NCBI RefSeq assembly: GCF_004153455.1
Contig: NZ_SDQE01000003.1
Coordinates: 186,001-250,000, forward strand
Reading direction: 5' to 3'
From: Allopusillimonas ginsengisoli
GTDB taxonomy: Bacteria; Pseudomonadota; Gammaproteobacteria; Burkholderiales; Burkholderiaceae_B
Length of the DNA stretch: 64,000 nucleotides
This document shows, one piece after another, positions 39,475 to 48,100 of the stretch. The number at the start of each line of letters is the position of its first letter. The stretch's first letter is position 1. The notes under the pieces are model-generated. The model saw only the letters and a program-made list of their open reading frames with translations. It made no database searches and was not told where the DNA came from. Position numbers and translations under genes: made by a program.

Positions 39475-40881
39475 ATGCCCCGCACCACGCCGCCGCACTC
39501 CGGCATCAAGCAGCCACGCGTGCGTCTCGGGTTGTTCAGCCGCTCTTTCCTGCTGCTCGCAGGATTGATGCTGGTCAGCCTGGGCGCATGGCTGCAGGTT
39601 TTCTTCAGCATGGAAGAAGGACCGCGCGCCACCCAAATGGCCCAGCGCGTGGTGACGGCCGTCAGTATTACCCGCTCCGCCCTTATCTACGCGCCGCCCA
39701 GCGTACGGCCCGCCCTGCTGCTTGATCTTGCAACCAAGGAAAGCCTGCGGGTGCAACCCCGCGAAGAAACCGATACGCTCGAGCCGCTGCCCAACTCCAA
39801 CTACTGGAACCACGTTGCCGCCGAGATCAAGGACCGGTTGGGCATAGACACGAGCGTGATGTGGTCCGTCAACCAGGCCCAGGGGGTCTGGGTCAGCTTT
39901 GAAATCAACAACGACAGATACTGGCTGGTGTTCGACCGTGAGCAGTTGGGCCTGACGGCAGGCGCCGAATGGCTGGGCTGGGGCCTGACCGCCTTGCTGC
40001 TGGCATTGATTGGCGCTGCCGTCAGCGTGCGTTTCGTCAATCGGCCGCTGGCCCAACTCGCTCAAGTTGCGCGCCAGCTGGCGCGAGGGCAAACGCCCTC
40101 GCCGCTACCGGAAAAAGGCCCTGCCGAGATCCGCGACATGAATATTGCCTTTAACCGCATGGCCCGGGACATCCGGCAAACGGAAGCAGACCGTGAAATC
40201 ATGCTGGCCGGCATCTCGCACGACTTGCGCACCCCTTTGGCACGCATGCGTCTTGAGATTGAGATGAGCACGGTCAGCGACGAGGCCCGCCAGGCTATCG
40301 ACGAAGATCTTGCACAGATCGACCACAGTATCGGCCAGCTCATGGAGTACGCCAGGCCAGCCGGCCTGGTTCCCGAGCAAGGCGTCGACGTGTCCACTGT
40401 GCTGCGGGATCTGTATGAACGTGAGCGCAGCCACACAGAGTCGCTGGGCGATACCCTGACCCAATCGATCGAGCCCCATCTCATTGCCAAGATCAATGCG
40501 CATGATCTCAAACGTATCGTCAGCAATCTTATCGAGAACGCGCGGCGCTATGGGCGCTCGCCCTCGGATCAAAAAGCGCACATCGAACTGGTGGCCCAGC
40601 AGCGCGGCAATATGCTGGCCATCGAAGTGCGCGACCAGGGAACCGGCATTGCCGCGACCGATGTTCAACGATTGCTCAGGCCGTTCTCGCGCGGAGAGTC
40701 GGCCCGCACCGGCGTCAGCGGCGCTGGCCTGGGGCTGGCCATCGTCGAGCGCTTGCTCGGACAGGTCGGCGGGCAACTGGAGTTGGTCTCCAGGCCCACA
40801 GGCGGTCTTATCGCCCGCATTGAAATCCCCAAAGTCAGAAGCCGCAACTTCCAGCCGGAATCCTCCTCGGGACGCACCTGA
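39475..40881 (+). CDS. EnvZ/RisS-type sensor histidine kinase
   Basis: Membrane sensor kinase paired with the OmpR-type regulator, 468 residues. First membrane segment ~22-42, a periplasmic domain ~45-155, second membrane segment ~160-180, HAMP (FVNRPLAQLAQVARQLARGQ), then the H box GISHDLRTPLARM with phospho-accepting His249. The N box is IVSNLIENARRYG and the G boxes are EVRDQGTGI and SGAGLGLAIVERL. Terminator at 40926. In Bordetella the equivalent pair is RisA/RisS; here the kinase frame is intact. Confidence 0.93.
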   Translation: MPRTTPPHSGIKQPRVRLGLFSRSFLLLAGLMLVSLGAWLQVFFSMEEGPRATQMAQRVVTAVSITRSALIYAPPSVRPALLLDLATKESLRVQPREETDTLEPLPNSNYWNHVAAEIKDRLGIDTSVMWSVNQAQGVWVSFEINNDRYWLVFDREQLGLTAGAEWLGWGLTALLLALIGAAVSVRFVNRPLAQLAQVARQLARGQTPSPLPEKGPAEIRDMNIAFNRMARDIRQTEADREIMLAGISHDLRTPLARMRLEIEMSTVSDEARQAIDEDLAQIDHSIGQLMEYARPAGLVPEQGVDVSTVLRDLYERERSHTESLGDTLTQSIEPHLIAKINAHDLKRIVSNLIENARRYGRSPSDQKAHIELVAQQRGNMLAIEVRDQGTGIAATDVQRLLRPFSRGESARTGVSGAGLGLAIVERLLGQVGGQLELVSRPTGGLIARIEIPKVRSRNFQPESSSGRT

Positions 40882-40925
40882 GGCCGCCTTCGCGTCCCGC
40901 CCGGGCCGCATTTCAGCCTCGCCAC

Positions 40926-40949
40926 AGGGCGCTGACGCACGCCCTTTTT
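40926..40949 (+). terminator. Terminator after the sensor kinase gene
   Basis: AGGGCG (40926-40931), 8-nt loop, CGCCCT (40940-40945), then a T-run to 40949. Located 45 nt after the kinase stop, so it closes the two-component operon before the peroxiredoxin gene. Confidence 0.75.
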
Positions 40950-41010
40950 ATCGCGTAGAATCAGTGTAGGGCTGGCATCATGCGCCCATCAAATATCGAT
41001 AGGATTCCCG

Positions 41011-41559
41011 ATGAAAACCATAGGCGATAAACTCGAACCTTTCAAAGTCGCAGGCGTCAAGCCTGGCTTCACACAGTATGAGGAAAACGGCGTCTCCGCC
41101 TTCGAAGACATCACCGAAAGCTCCTTCCCTGGCAAGTGGAAAGTCATCTATTTTTATCCCAAGGACTTTTCTTTCGTCTGCCCCACCGAAATCGTGGGCT
41201 TTAATAATCTGGCCCAGGATTTCGACGACCGCGACGCCATATTGATGGGCGGTTCCGTTGACAACGAATTCGTCAAGCTGGCGTGGCGGCGCGAGCACCC
41301 CGAACTTGCCAAGCTTGCCCACTACCAGTTCGGCGACACCGGCGGCGCGCTGGTAGACCAGCTGGGCATCCGCGACAGAGCCGAAGGCGTTGCCCACCGC
41401 GCGACATTTATTGTTGATCCGGACAACATCATCCAGCATGTGTCGGTCAATCACGTCAATGTAGGCCGCAATCCCGAAGAGGTTCTGCGCCTGCTCGACG
41501 CCCTGCAAACCGAAAAACTGTGCCCGTGCAACCGCTCTGTAGGCGGTGGCACGCTCTGA
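41011..41559 (+). CDS. ahpC: AhpC-type peroxiredoxin with three redox cysteines
   Basis: Thiol peroxidase reducing H2O2 and organic peroxides, 182 residues. The peroxidatic Cys57 is in DFSFVCPTEI; the C-terminal LCPCNRS supplies Cys171 and Cys173. Two cysteines near the C-terminus is the pattern of mycobacterial AhpC, which is reduced by AhpD, rather than the single resolving Cys of enterobacterial AhpC/AhpF. Neither ahpD nor ahpF is in the window. AGGA lies 8 nt before the ATG. It stands alone between a terminator and the convergent uxuB. Confidence 0.93.
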   Translation: MKTIGDKLEPFKVAGVKPGFTQYEENGVSAFEDITESSFPGKWKVIYFYPKDFSFVCPTEIVGFNNLAQDFDDRDAILMGGSVDNEFVKLAWRREHPELAKLAHYQFGDTGGALVDQLGIRDRAEGVAHRATFIVDPDNIIQHVSVNHVNVGRNPEEVLRLLDALQTEKLCPCNRSVGGGTL

Positions 41560-41612
41560 TACCGGCGCCGGGGCGATGTCCTCCCTATCACGGCTGGCCG
41601 ACTGCTTTCCGG

Positions 41613-43121
41613 TCAAATCAAATTCGACATCGCCCTGCGCATTCCCTGGCTCAGCATCACAGCCAACTGGTCGATGACCTGCTGTTTCCAGGCCAATGAC
41701 TGCAGCAGGTCCGGCGAAAACAATCCGGGCATATCCAGCAAGGCTCGCGCCAGCGCCGATGCGTCCGCTTCCTTCCCCTTGATCCGTACGCGGATTTCCG
41801 CCGCGCGAGGATCATCCAGTTCGTACGGCCGCCCCGTTTCCGACGCGCCGAGGCAATGCCTCATCCAGGCGGCCACGGCGAACGCGAACAGGCGGATATC
41901 CTGTCCGTTTGCCAACGCTTCGCCGGCAGGCGCGAGGATACGTTGGGGCAGTTTCTCTGTGCCATCCATGGCTATCTGCCGAATCTCGTGCGCTATCGCG
42001 GGATTAGAAAAACGTGCAATCAAGGCATCTTCATACTGCTTGAAATCTACGCCTTCCAGCCGTCCCAGCGTCTTGGCCGCCTGCGCCATATACGCGCGCA
42101 GCAGCGCGACCATCAGGCCATCCTGCATGGCATCGCGCACGTAACGATAATCCAGGATATTGCCGACATAGGCGAGCAGCGAATGCGCGCCATTGAGCAT
42201 ACGCAGTTTCATCCTTTCATAGGGCGCGACGTCCTTGACCATGAGCACGCCCGCCTGATCCCAGGCAGGCCGGCCAGCGGGAAAGCAGTCCTCTATCACC
42301 CATTGGTTGAACGCTTCTGTCTCGACAGCGGCGAAATCCTCGAATCCCGTTCTGGCTTTAGCCTCGAGCAATGTTGCCTCGCTGGATGCCGGCGTAATGC
42401 GATCCACCATCGTGGACGGGAACGCAATGTCCTGCGCTATCCATTTCGCGAGGGGGCGATCCAGGCGCGAGGCAAAATCGATCACGCCCGCCCGCAGCAG
42501 CCTGCCATTTTCCGGAAGGTTGTCGCAACACAAGACAGTGAATGGCGCAATACCCGAACTGCGTCGGCGACGCAATGCATGAACAATCATTCCTATCACG
42601 CCCGTGGGCGCGTCCGGATGCGTCAGATCATGCGCAATAGCAGGGTGCGTTTGGTCAACAGAGCGGCTGCGACGGTCTATGCCATAGGCCTTTTCTGTCA
42701 CCGTCAGGCTCACAATACGGACATTCGGGTCGAGTAACGCATCGCGCGCCGCTTGCCCATTTCGCACCGCAGCGATCACGCCCGCCAAGCTACCGACGAC
42801 GCGCGCCTGAGTACCGCCTTCGCCACGGATGAGCAGCGTGTAAAGACCTTTCTGTGGCGCCAGAGCATCTACCACGCTGGTGCCACGCAGACTGATGCCG
42901 ACAATGCGCCAATCTCCACCGGCATGCGCCAGCGCGTCATCGGTGTAGACCGCCTGGTGCGCCCGATGAAAGGCCCCTACCCCGATATGCACAATACCCA
43001 CAGCATGCTGTTCGCGCTTATAGGCAGGCAAGTCTACACCAGCGCATATGCCTTCCAGACTGTGCAGACGGCGGGAAGACATGGCGCTGGCCGCCGCTGC
43101 AGACGATGCGCCGGTTTTCAT
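41613..43121 (-). CDS. uxuB: D-mannonate oxidoreductase (fructuronate reductase)
   Basis: NAD-dependent long-chain polyol dehydrogenase, 502 residues; interconverts D-fructuronate and D-mannonate. It has the nucleotide-binding start IVHIGVGAFHRAHQAVYTDD and the catalytic K-x4-N-x2-H of this superfamily (KLRMLNGAHSLLAY). The CDNLPENG segment is typical of the fructuronate/tagaturonate branch. The ATG overlaps the uxuA stop by 4 nt (ATGA), so uxuA and uxuB are co-translated. A mannitol/arabinitol dehydrogenase is the alternative by homology, but the uxuA neighbour decides it. Confidence 0.92.
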   Translation of the reverse strand: MKTGASSAAAASAMSSRRLHSLEGICAGVDLPAYKREQHAVGIVHIGVGAFHRAHQAVYTDDALAHAGGDWRIVGISLRGTSVVDALAPQKGLYTLLIRGEGGTQARVVGSLAGVIAAVRNGQAARDALLDPNVRIVSLTVTEKAYGIDRRSRSVDQTHPAIAHDLTHPDAPTGVIGMIVHALRRRRSSGIAPFTVLCCDNLPENGRLLRAGVIDFASRLDRPLAKWIAQDIAFPSTMVDRITPASSEATLLEAKARTGFEDFAAVETEAFNQWVIEDCFPAGRPAWDQAGVLMVKDVAPYERMKLRMLNGAHSLLAYVGNILDYRYVRDAMQDGLMVALLRAYMAQAAKTLGRLEGVDFKQYEDALIARFSNPAIAHEIRQIAMDGTEKLPQRILAPAGEALANGQDIRLFAFAVAAWMRHCLGASETGRPYELDDPRAAEIRVRIKGKEADASALARALLDMPGLFSPDLLQSLAWKQQVIDQLAVMLSQGMRRAMSNLI

Positions 43122-44341
43122 TCTGCCTGCGCCAGACCGAAGACGGGATGCTGCATCGTCGTGACTATGCCTCGCAATTCCGCCAGACCCCGTAGCCTTC
43201 CGATCGCCGGATAACCTGGCTGCGCCTTGCGCTTGAGGTCATCCAGGAGATCCTGACCATGATCCGGCCGAAATGGAATGGAATGATCCGGGCGCCCAAG
43301 TTGGCGGCGACGTTCCTCTTCTTTAACGGCAGCGGCGATCAAGGCCACCATGTCTGTGTTGCCGCCCAGATGTTCCGCTTCGTAGAACGAGCCGAACAGC
43401 TGGTCAGTCTCGCGGCGCACATTGCGCAAGTGAAGAAAATGTACCCGGTCGCCAAGACGCTCCATGATCCCGGGTAGATCATTATCGGCCCGCGCGCCCA
43501 ACGAGCCTGAGCACAGCGTTATACCGTTGGCGGGCACATCAACGGCGCGGACCAGCCAGGCATAATCCGCCTCAGTGGACATAATGCGAGGCAATCCGAG
43601 CAGCGGTACGGGAGGGTCGTCGGGATGACAGCACAAGCGCACGCCGACCTCCTGGGCAACCGGCGCGACTTCCTCAAGAAAATCCTGGAAATGGCGCCGC
43701 AGCATGTCGGCGTCAATGTTGTCGTACTCGCGCAAATGCTGCCGCACTCCTTCCAGCGTCATCTGTTCAGCTGAGCCAGGCAGGCCAAATACGACATTCG
43801 CAGTCAATTGCTGCTTGCGATGCTCGCTCATGTCGGCGTATCGCTGCGCCGCCGCTTCGGCAATATGTGAAGGAAACGAGGCGCGGGCTCCGGCGCGCTT
43901 CAGTATGTGAATGTCAAAGGCCGCAAAGTCCGTGAAATCAAATCGCATGCAGGTGCCGCCGTGAGGAAGCCGCCAGGCCAGGTCGGTGCGCGTCCAGTCA
44001 AGCACAGGCATAAAGTTATAGCAGACCACCTCAATGCCACATGCCGCCAGGTTGCGCAGGCTGATTTTGTAATGCTCGATATGAGCGCGCCAATTGCCCT
44101 TCTGCTTTTTGATGTCTTCCGAAACCGGGAGACTTTCAGCGATTTCCCAGACCAGCCCCGAGGGAGAGCCATCGACCATCTGCGCGACTTCCGCTTTACG
44201 TTTTTCGATTTCGCCCTTGGTCCATATGGCGCCGGCGGGCACATGATGCAAAGCCGTGACAACCCCCTGCACACCCGCCTGCAGCATGTCATCTACCGAA
44301 ACCGTATCCTTGGGCCCAAACCAACGCCATGTCTGCCTCAT
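43118..44341 (-). CDS. uxuA: D-mannonate dehydratase
   Basis: Mn/Fe-dependent TIM-barrel enzyme converting D-mannonate to 2-keto-3-deoxy-D-gluconate. The 407-residue protein starts MRQTWRWFGPKDTVS, as UxuA does, and has the metal/substrate motifs CCHPDDPP, LCSGSLGAR, HFLHLRNV and FRPDHGQDLLDD. The start is the ATG at 44341 with AGAGG/GCGGG upstream; the longer frame to 44464 runs through the operator region. It diverges from a FadR/GntR-type regulator. This is the classical UxuA fold, not the enolase-superfamily mannonate dehydratase. Confidence 0.96.
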   Translation of the reverse strand: MRQTWRWFGPKDTVSVDDMLQAGVQGVVTALHHVPAGAIWTKGEIEKRKAEVAQMVDGSPSGLVWEIAESLPVSEDIKKQKGNWRAHIEHYKISLRNLAACGIEVVCYNFMPVLDWTRTDLAWRLPHGGTCMRFDFTDFAAFDIHILKRAGARASFPSHIAEAAAQRYADMSEHRKQQLTANVVFGLPGSAEQMTLEGVRQHLREYDNIDADMLRRHFQDFLEEVAPVAQEVGVRLCCHPDDPPVPLLGLPRIMSTEADYAWLVRAVDVPANGITLCSGSLGARADNDLPGIMERLGDRVHFLHLRNVRRETDQLFGSFYEAEHLGGNTDMVALIAAAVKEEERRRQLGRPDHSIPFRPDHGQDLLDDLKRKAQPGYPAIGRLRGLAELRGIVTTMQHPVFGLAQAE

Positions 44342-44378
44342 ATTCCCGCTACCTCTTCTGATGTTCAAAAATCGATTT

Positions 44379-44438
44379 GTATGTCGACTAGTATGGAAGT
44401 ATGATAGTACGAAATTGCCATGAATATTGCTACATGGC
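44379..44438. promoter_or_regulatory. Operator candidates between uxuA and the GntR gene
   Basis: The 121-nt divergent gap contains three direct GTATG copies (44379, 44391, 44399) in an AT-rich block and an inverted repeat GCCATG (44417-44422) / CATGGC (44433-44438) with a 10-nt spacer. One regulator here could control uxuAB to the left and itself plus the TRAP genes to the right. Which of these elements the regulator binds is not determinable by eye. Confidence 0.4.
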
Positions 44439-44462
44439 CTAAAGACAATGAAAAGGGTATGC

Positions 44463-45161
44463 ATGAGTGTCGCGTCAACACCTGATTTCTCGCTGGAGCA
44501 AGACCTTCCTGTAGGCCCACAGATCTACCGCGCCCTGCGCCTGCAGATCATTCGTGCCCAATTACTGCCTGGCACACGATTGTCCGAATCCGAATGCGCC
44601 AGCGATTTCAATGTTAGTCGCCAGCCAGTCCGCGAGGCGTTCATAAAACTCAGTGAAGGCGGGCTGGTCGAAGTGCGTCCGCAGCGCGGCACGCTCGTTC
44701 GCAAGATTTCTCAAGCGGCAGTGCTCGAAGCCCGTTTTGTCCGCGAGGCCATTGAGGCCGATGTGGTCAAAAAAGTTGCCGAGTTGGGCGATCCTGCCAT
44801 TGTCACCGAATTGCGCACCCAGTTGCGCCATCAACAGGATGCGGCCGCCGCCAAGCCAGACAGATTCCTGGCGCTGGATGAGCTGTTTCATCGCACGTTG
44901 GCCGAAGCGGCCGGCATCGCGCATGCCTGGAAGGTGGTGGAAGCAATCAAGGCACAAATGGACAGGGTTCGCTACCTGAGTTTTGACCATACACCTGTAC
45001 ATAAGCTGGTGGCACAGCACACCCGCATCGTCGAAGCCATTGCGCGCGGCGACCAGTCTGTTGCCGAGCAAGCCATGCGCGTGCATCTGCGTGAAATCCT
45101 GAACGACCTGCCGGCCATTTCCGCGGCCCACCCCGAGCTATTCGAAGCCAACGAGTCTTAG
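44463..45161 (+). CDS. FadR-subfamily GntR transcriptional regulator
   Basis: Ligand-responsive repressor, 232 residues. The N-terminal winged helix-turn-helix (~residues 15-75: IYRALRLQIIRAQLLPGTRLSESE, NVSRQPVREAFIKLSEGGLVEVRPQRGTLV) is followed by an all-helical FCD domain with the metal-binding Asp/His set (LDELFHRTLAEAAG, HTRIVEAIARGD, MRVHLREIL). The ATG at 44463 follows AAAAGGG; ATG 44448 is a less likely alternative. It sits between uxuAB and the TRAP operon and most plausibly responds to a hexonate or hexuronate from that pathway. Confidence 0.92.
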   Translation: MSVASTPDFSLEQDLPVGPQIYRALRLQIIRAQLLPGTRLSESECASDFNVSRQPVREAFIKLSEGGLVEVRPQRGTLVRKISQAAVLEARFVREAIEADVVKKVAELGDPAIVTELRTQLRHQQDAAAAKPDRFLALDELFHRTLAEAAGIAHAWKVVEAIKAQMDRVRYLSFDHTPVHKLVAQHTRIVEAIARGDQSVAEQAMRVHLREILNDLPAISAAHPELFEANES

Positions 45162-45236
45162 CCCATTCGTCTGGACAGGCTGCCCACTCACCACGCGTCA
45201 ACACGATCAATACAGCAGTCAATAAGAGGAGACACA

Positions 45237-46217
45237 ATGAAATACTCAATACAAGGCGTCAGCCGGATGCTCGCAACCGTCATGGTTGGATTCGCCATGG
45301 CGCACACGGCCAATGCAGCGGACATTACACTCAAACTCGGCCATCTGGCCAATGAACAGAACACCTGGCACAAGGCGTCTCTCAAGTTCGGCGAGGAGCT
45401 CAAGTCTTTGACCAATGGCCGCATCGAAGTACAGGTTTTTCCCAACGAGTCGCTGGGAAAAGAAATTGATCTGATCAACGGCATGCAATTGGGCACCGTC
45501 GATATGACGATCACCGGCGAAAGCCTGCAGAACTGGGCCCCACTCGCGTCCTTGCTGGCCATCCCCTATGCCTACACCTCGTTAGCGAATATGGACGCCA
45601 TTGCCAGCGGCGACGTAGGCAAAAAAATAGAGGCTCAGATTCTCGAAAAAGCCCGTATCCGCCCTATCGCTTACTTTGCTCGCGGCCCGCGCGATCTGAC
45701 ATCGAACCGGGAGATCCGCAGCCCTGACGATCTGAAAGGCCTGAAACTGCGCGTACCCAATGTGCCGTTGTTCATGGCGGTATGGAAAGCCTTAGGCGCG
45801 CAGCCTACCCCCATGGCCTTTTCGGAAGTGTTCACCTCACTGCAGAACGGCACGATCGATGGCCAGGAAAATCCTTTGGCATTGATCAAGTCCGGCAATC
45901 TGAACGAAGTGCAGAAATACCTCAACAAAACTGAACATGTCCGCAGCTGGATATACCTGACATTGTCCGACCTCACTTGGCAAAAACTATCGGACGAGGA
46001 CAAAAAGGCAGTGATGGAAGCGGCCGCACGCACACAGACCTACGAACGCGAACTCTTCCTCCAAGATGAGCAAAAGCTTGCTGCAGACCTCGAGGCGGCT
46101 GGCATGACATTTGTGGACGCTGATCGCGATGCCTTCGCGGCCAAAGCGCGCGACGCCGTGCTTGCCAATGTTTCCGGCGACGTAAAGCAGTACGTGGAAG
46201 AAATATTCAAGCAATAA
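45237..46217 (+). CDS. TRAP transporter substrate-binding protein (DctP family)
   Basis: Periplasmic receptor for an acidic sugar, 326 residues. The signal peptide ends at HTANA (about residue 23), and the mature protein begins DITLKLGHLANEQNTWHKAS. The ligand-binding Arg of DctP proteins lies in LKGLKLRVPNV, and the hallmark FTSLQNGTIDGQENPLALI is present. GAGGAG lies 7 nt upstream of the ATG. It is followed by dctQ and dctM genes. Gene context argues for a uronate/aldonate ligand such as L-gulonate or D-mannonate; the sequence alone does not fix it. Confidence 0.93.
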   Translation: MKYSIQGVSRMLATVMVGFAMAHTANAADITLKLGHLANEQNTWHKASLKFGEELKSLTNGRIEVQVFPNESLGKEIDLINGMQLGTVDMTITGESLQNWAPLASLLAIPYAYTSLANMDAIASGDVGKKIEAQILEKARIRPIAYFARGPRDLTSNREIRSPDDLKGLKLRVPNVPLFMAVWKALGAQPTPMAFSEVFTSLQNGTIDGQENPLALIKSGNLNEVQKYLNKTEHVRSWIYLTLSDLTWQKLSDEDKKAVMEAAARTQTYERELFLQDEQKLAADLEAAGMTFVDADRDAFAAKARDAVLANVSGDVKQYVEEIFKQ

Positions 46218-46299
46218 GCGCCATGACGATCGCCGTGTGGCGACAAACCGCGTCGACCGCACGGCCCTGCACAGCCATGGCTAGCATGAAGGAATCTCC

Positions 46300-46803
46300 G
46301 TGAAGCATGTTCTAGATCTTTTTGACAAACTGAGCCGCACCCTTGTCGGCTTGGCATTTTTCGGCATGATTGTCGCCGTGACCATTCAATTGTTGGGCCG
46401 CAATGCCTTCTTCGATGCCCCCGTATGGACGGAAGAACTAACGCGTTTCGGCCTGCTCTATCTTGCCGCGCTGGGCCTGGGCCCCTCGCTGCGCACCGGT
46501 GATCTGGTCAATGTCGATCTCTTCTGTGAAGGCCTGTCTGGGCGCAAGCCCTGGCTGTTGCGCCTGGTGTCATCGGTACTGACGGCCGCAATGTGCCTGA
46601 TGCTGCTCAAGCCAGCCTGGCAGTTCATGCAGATAGGCAGCATGCAATATGCGCCTGCGCTGGGCTGGCGCATGGATTTCCTGCACGTCACCATGTTGAT
46701 CGCCATCATCTCGTTACTCGTCTACTCTCTCGCCCGCATTGTCGGCATGCTGACTGGCACGTCCGACGGCCTGCCCGAGCACCCTTATGGTGAAGAAGCA
46801 TGA
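46300..46803 (+). CDS. TRAP transporter small permease (DctQ family)
   Basis: Four-helix inner-membrane subunit that joins the large permease to the binding protein, 167 residues. It has the typical DctQ features: an N-terminal amphipathic start, GRNAFFDAPVWTEELTRFGLLYLAALGLGPSLRTGDLVNVDLF, and four hydrophobic segments. The start codon is GTG at 46300, with AAGGA 6-7 nt upstream. It overlaps the next gene by 4 nt. Confidence 0.9.
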   Translation: MKHVLDLFDKLSRTLVGLAFFGMIVAVTIQLLGRNAFFDAPVWTEELTRFGLLYLAALGLGPSLRTGDLVNVDLFCEGLSGRKPWLLRLVSSVLTAAMCLMLLKPAWQFMQIGSMQYAPALGWRMDFLHVTMLIAIISLLVYSLARIVGMLTGTSDGLPEHPYGEEA

Positions 46804-48077
46804 GCCTTGCCGTACTTTTTGGTGTATTCGCCGCCGGGTTGCTCATCGGCATCCCAGTCGCCATCACGTTGGGGGTCTCCTCCCTCGCATATTTGCTCTA
46901 CCAGGGCATTCCTATCGTCGTGATGCCTCAGAAAATGTATGCCGGCATCGACTCTTTCGTGCTGTTGTGCATTCCCGGGTTTATCCTCGCAGGCAACCTC
47001 ATGAACAGCGGCGGCATCACCGAGCGCATTATCCGCTTTGCCAATGCAACCGTGGGATGGATGCGCGGCGGTCTGGGCCTCACGAATGTCGCAGGCTCCA
47101 TGCTGTTCGGCGGCATTTCAGGAACAGCCGTTGCCGATGCGGCCTCGCTGGGCGGTGTACTGATTCCCGGAATGAAAAAAGCGGGATATCCGGCTGACTT
47201 TTCGGCCGCAGTCACGGCGGCATCATCTACCGTCGGCCCCATGATTCCTCCGAGCGTACCCATGATTATCGTTGGTGCGCTGTCCGGCATCTCGGTCGGA
47301 AAAATGTTCCTCGCAGGTGCCGTGCCCGGCATCCTCATGGGGCTGGCCATGATGGTCACGACTTACATCATTTCCGTCAAACGAGGCTTTCCTCGCCAGG
47401 CCTGGCAGGGCTGGGGCGAACTGCTGCGCTCTTTCATGGGCGCATTCTGGGCCATTTTCATGACTGTGCTGATCGTTGGCGGACTGATGACGGGCCTGGC
47501 AACGCCCACCGAAACGGCAATCGTCGCCTGCATTTATGCGCTCATCGTGGGCCGGTTCATCTATGGCGAGCTGCCACTGCGCAAAGTACCCGGCATCATC
47601 ATAGAGAGCGCAGTGGCCTCGGCGGCGATCCTGGCGCTGGTTGGCTTCGCCAATGTGTTTGGCTGGATTCTCGTATCCGAGCGCATCCCGCAAACCATCG
47701 CGTCGGCAGTACTGGCGGTCACCGACAACAAATATCTGATCATCCTGATGGTCAACATCCTGTTGTTGATCGTAGGTATGTTCATGGAAACCATCGCCGC
47801 GCTCATCATTCTGTTCGTACCCTTACTCACCCTGGCGCAGGGTGTAGGGATAGATCCGCTGCACTTTGCGACCTTTGCCGTGCTGAATCTGATGATAGGG
47901 CTGACCACGCCGCCGGTTGGCGTTTGCCTGTTCATCTGCTCGAATATCGCCCGGTTGCCGCTTGCGCCGGTGGTGCGCGCCATCATGCCGTTTATCCTGA
48001 CCAATATCCTGGTCCTGCTGGCGGTTTCATATTTTCCGCCACTGGCTACCTGGCTGCCGTCAATATTAATGAACTGA
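46800..48077 (+). CDS. TRAP transporter large permease (DctM family)
   Basis: Sodium-coupled transport subunit, 425 residues, about 12 membrane segments. DctM motifs include IPVAITLGVSSLAYLL at the N-terminus, GGISGTAVADAASLGGVLIPGMKKAGYP, AASSTVGPMIPPSVPMIIVGALSGISVGKMFLAG and, near the end, GLTTPPVGVCLFICSNIA. It overlaps dctQ (ATGA) and is followed after 23 nt by the IdnD-like dehydrogenase, so transport and the first oxidation are co-expressed. Confidence 0.95.
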   Translation: MSLAVLFGVFAAGLLIGIPVAITLGVSSLAYLLYQGIPIVVMPQKMYAGIDSFVLLCIPGFILAGNLMNSGGITERIIRFANATVGWMRGGLGLTNVAGSMLFGGISGTAVADAASLGGVLIPGMKKAGYPADFSAAVTAASSTVGPMIPPSVPMIIVGALSGISVGKMFLAGAVPGILMGLAMMVTTYIISVKRGFPRQAWQGWGELLRSFMGAFWAIFMTVLIVGGLMTGLATPTETAIVACIYALIVGRFIYGELPLRKVPGIIIESAVASAAILALVGFANVFGWILVSERIPQTIASAVLAVTDNKYLIILMVNILLLIVGMFMETIAALIILFVPLLTLAQGVGIDPLHFATFAVLNLMIGLTTPPVGVCLFICSNIARLPLAPVVRAIMPFILTNILVLLAVSYFPPLATWLPSILMN

Positions 48078-48100
48078 GCCCAGACTAGGAGTCATCAACA

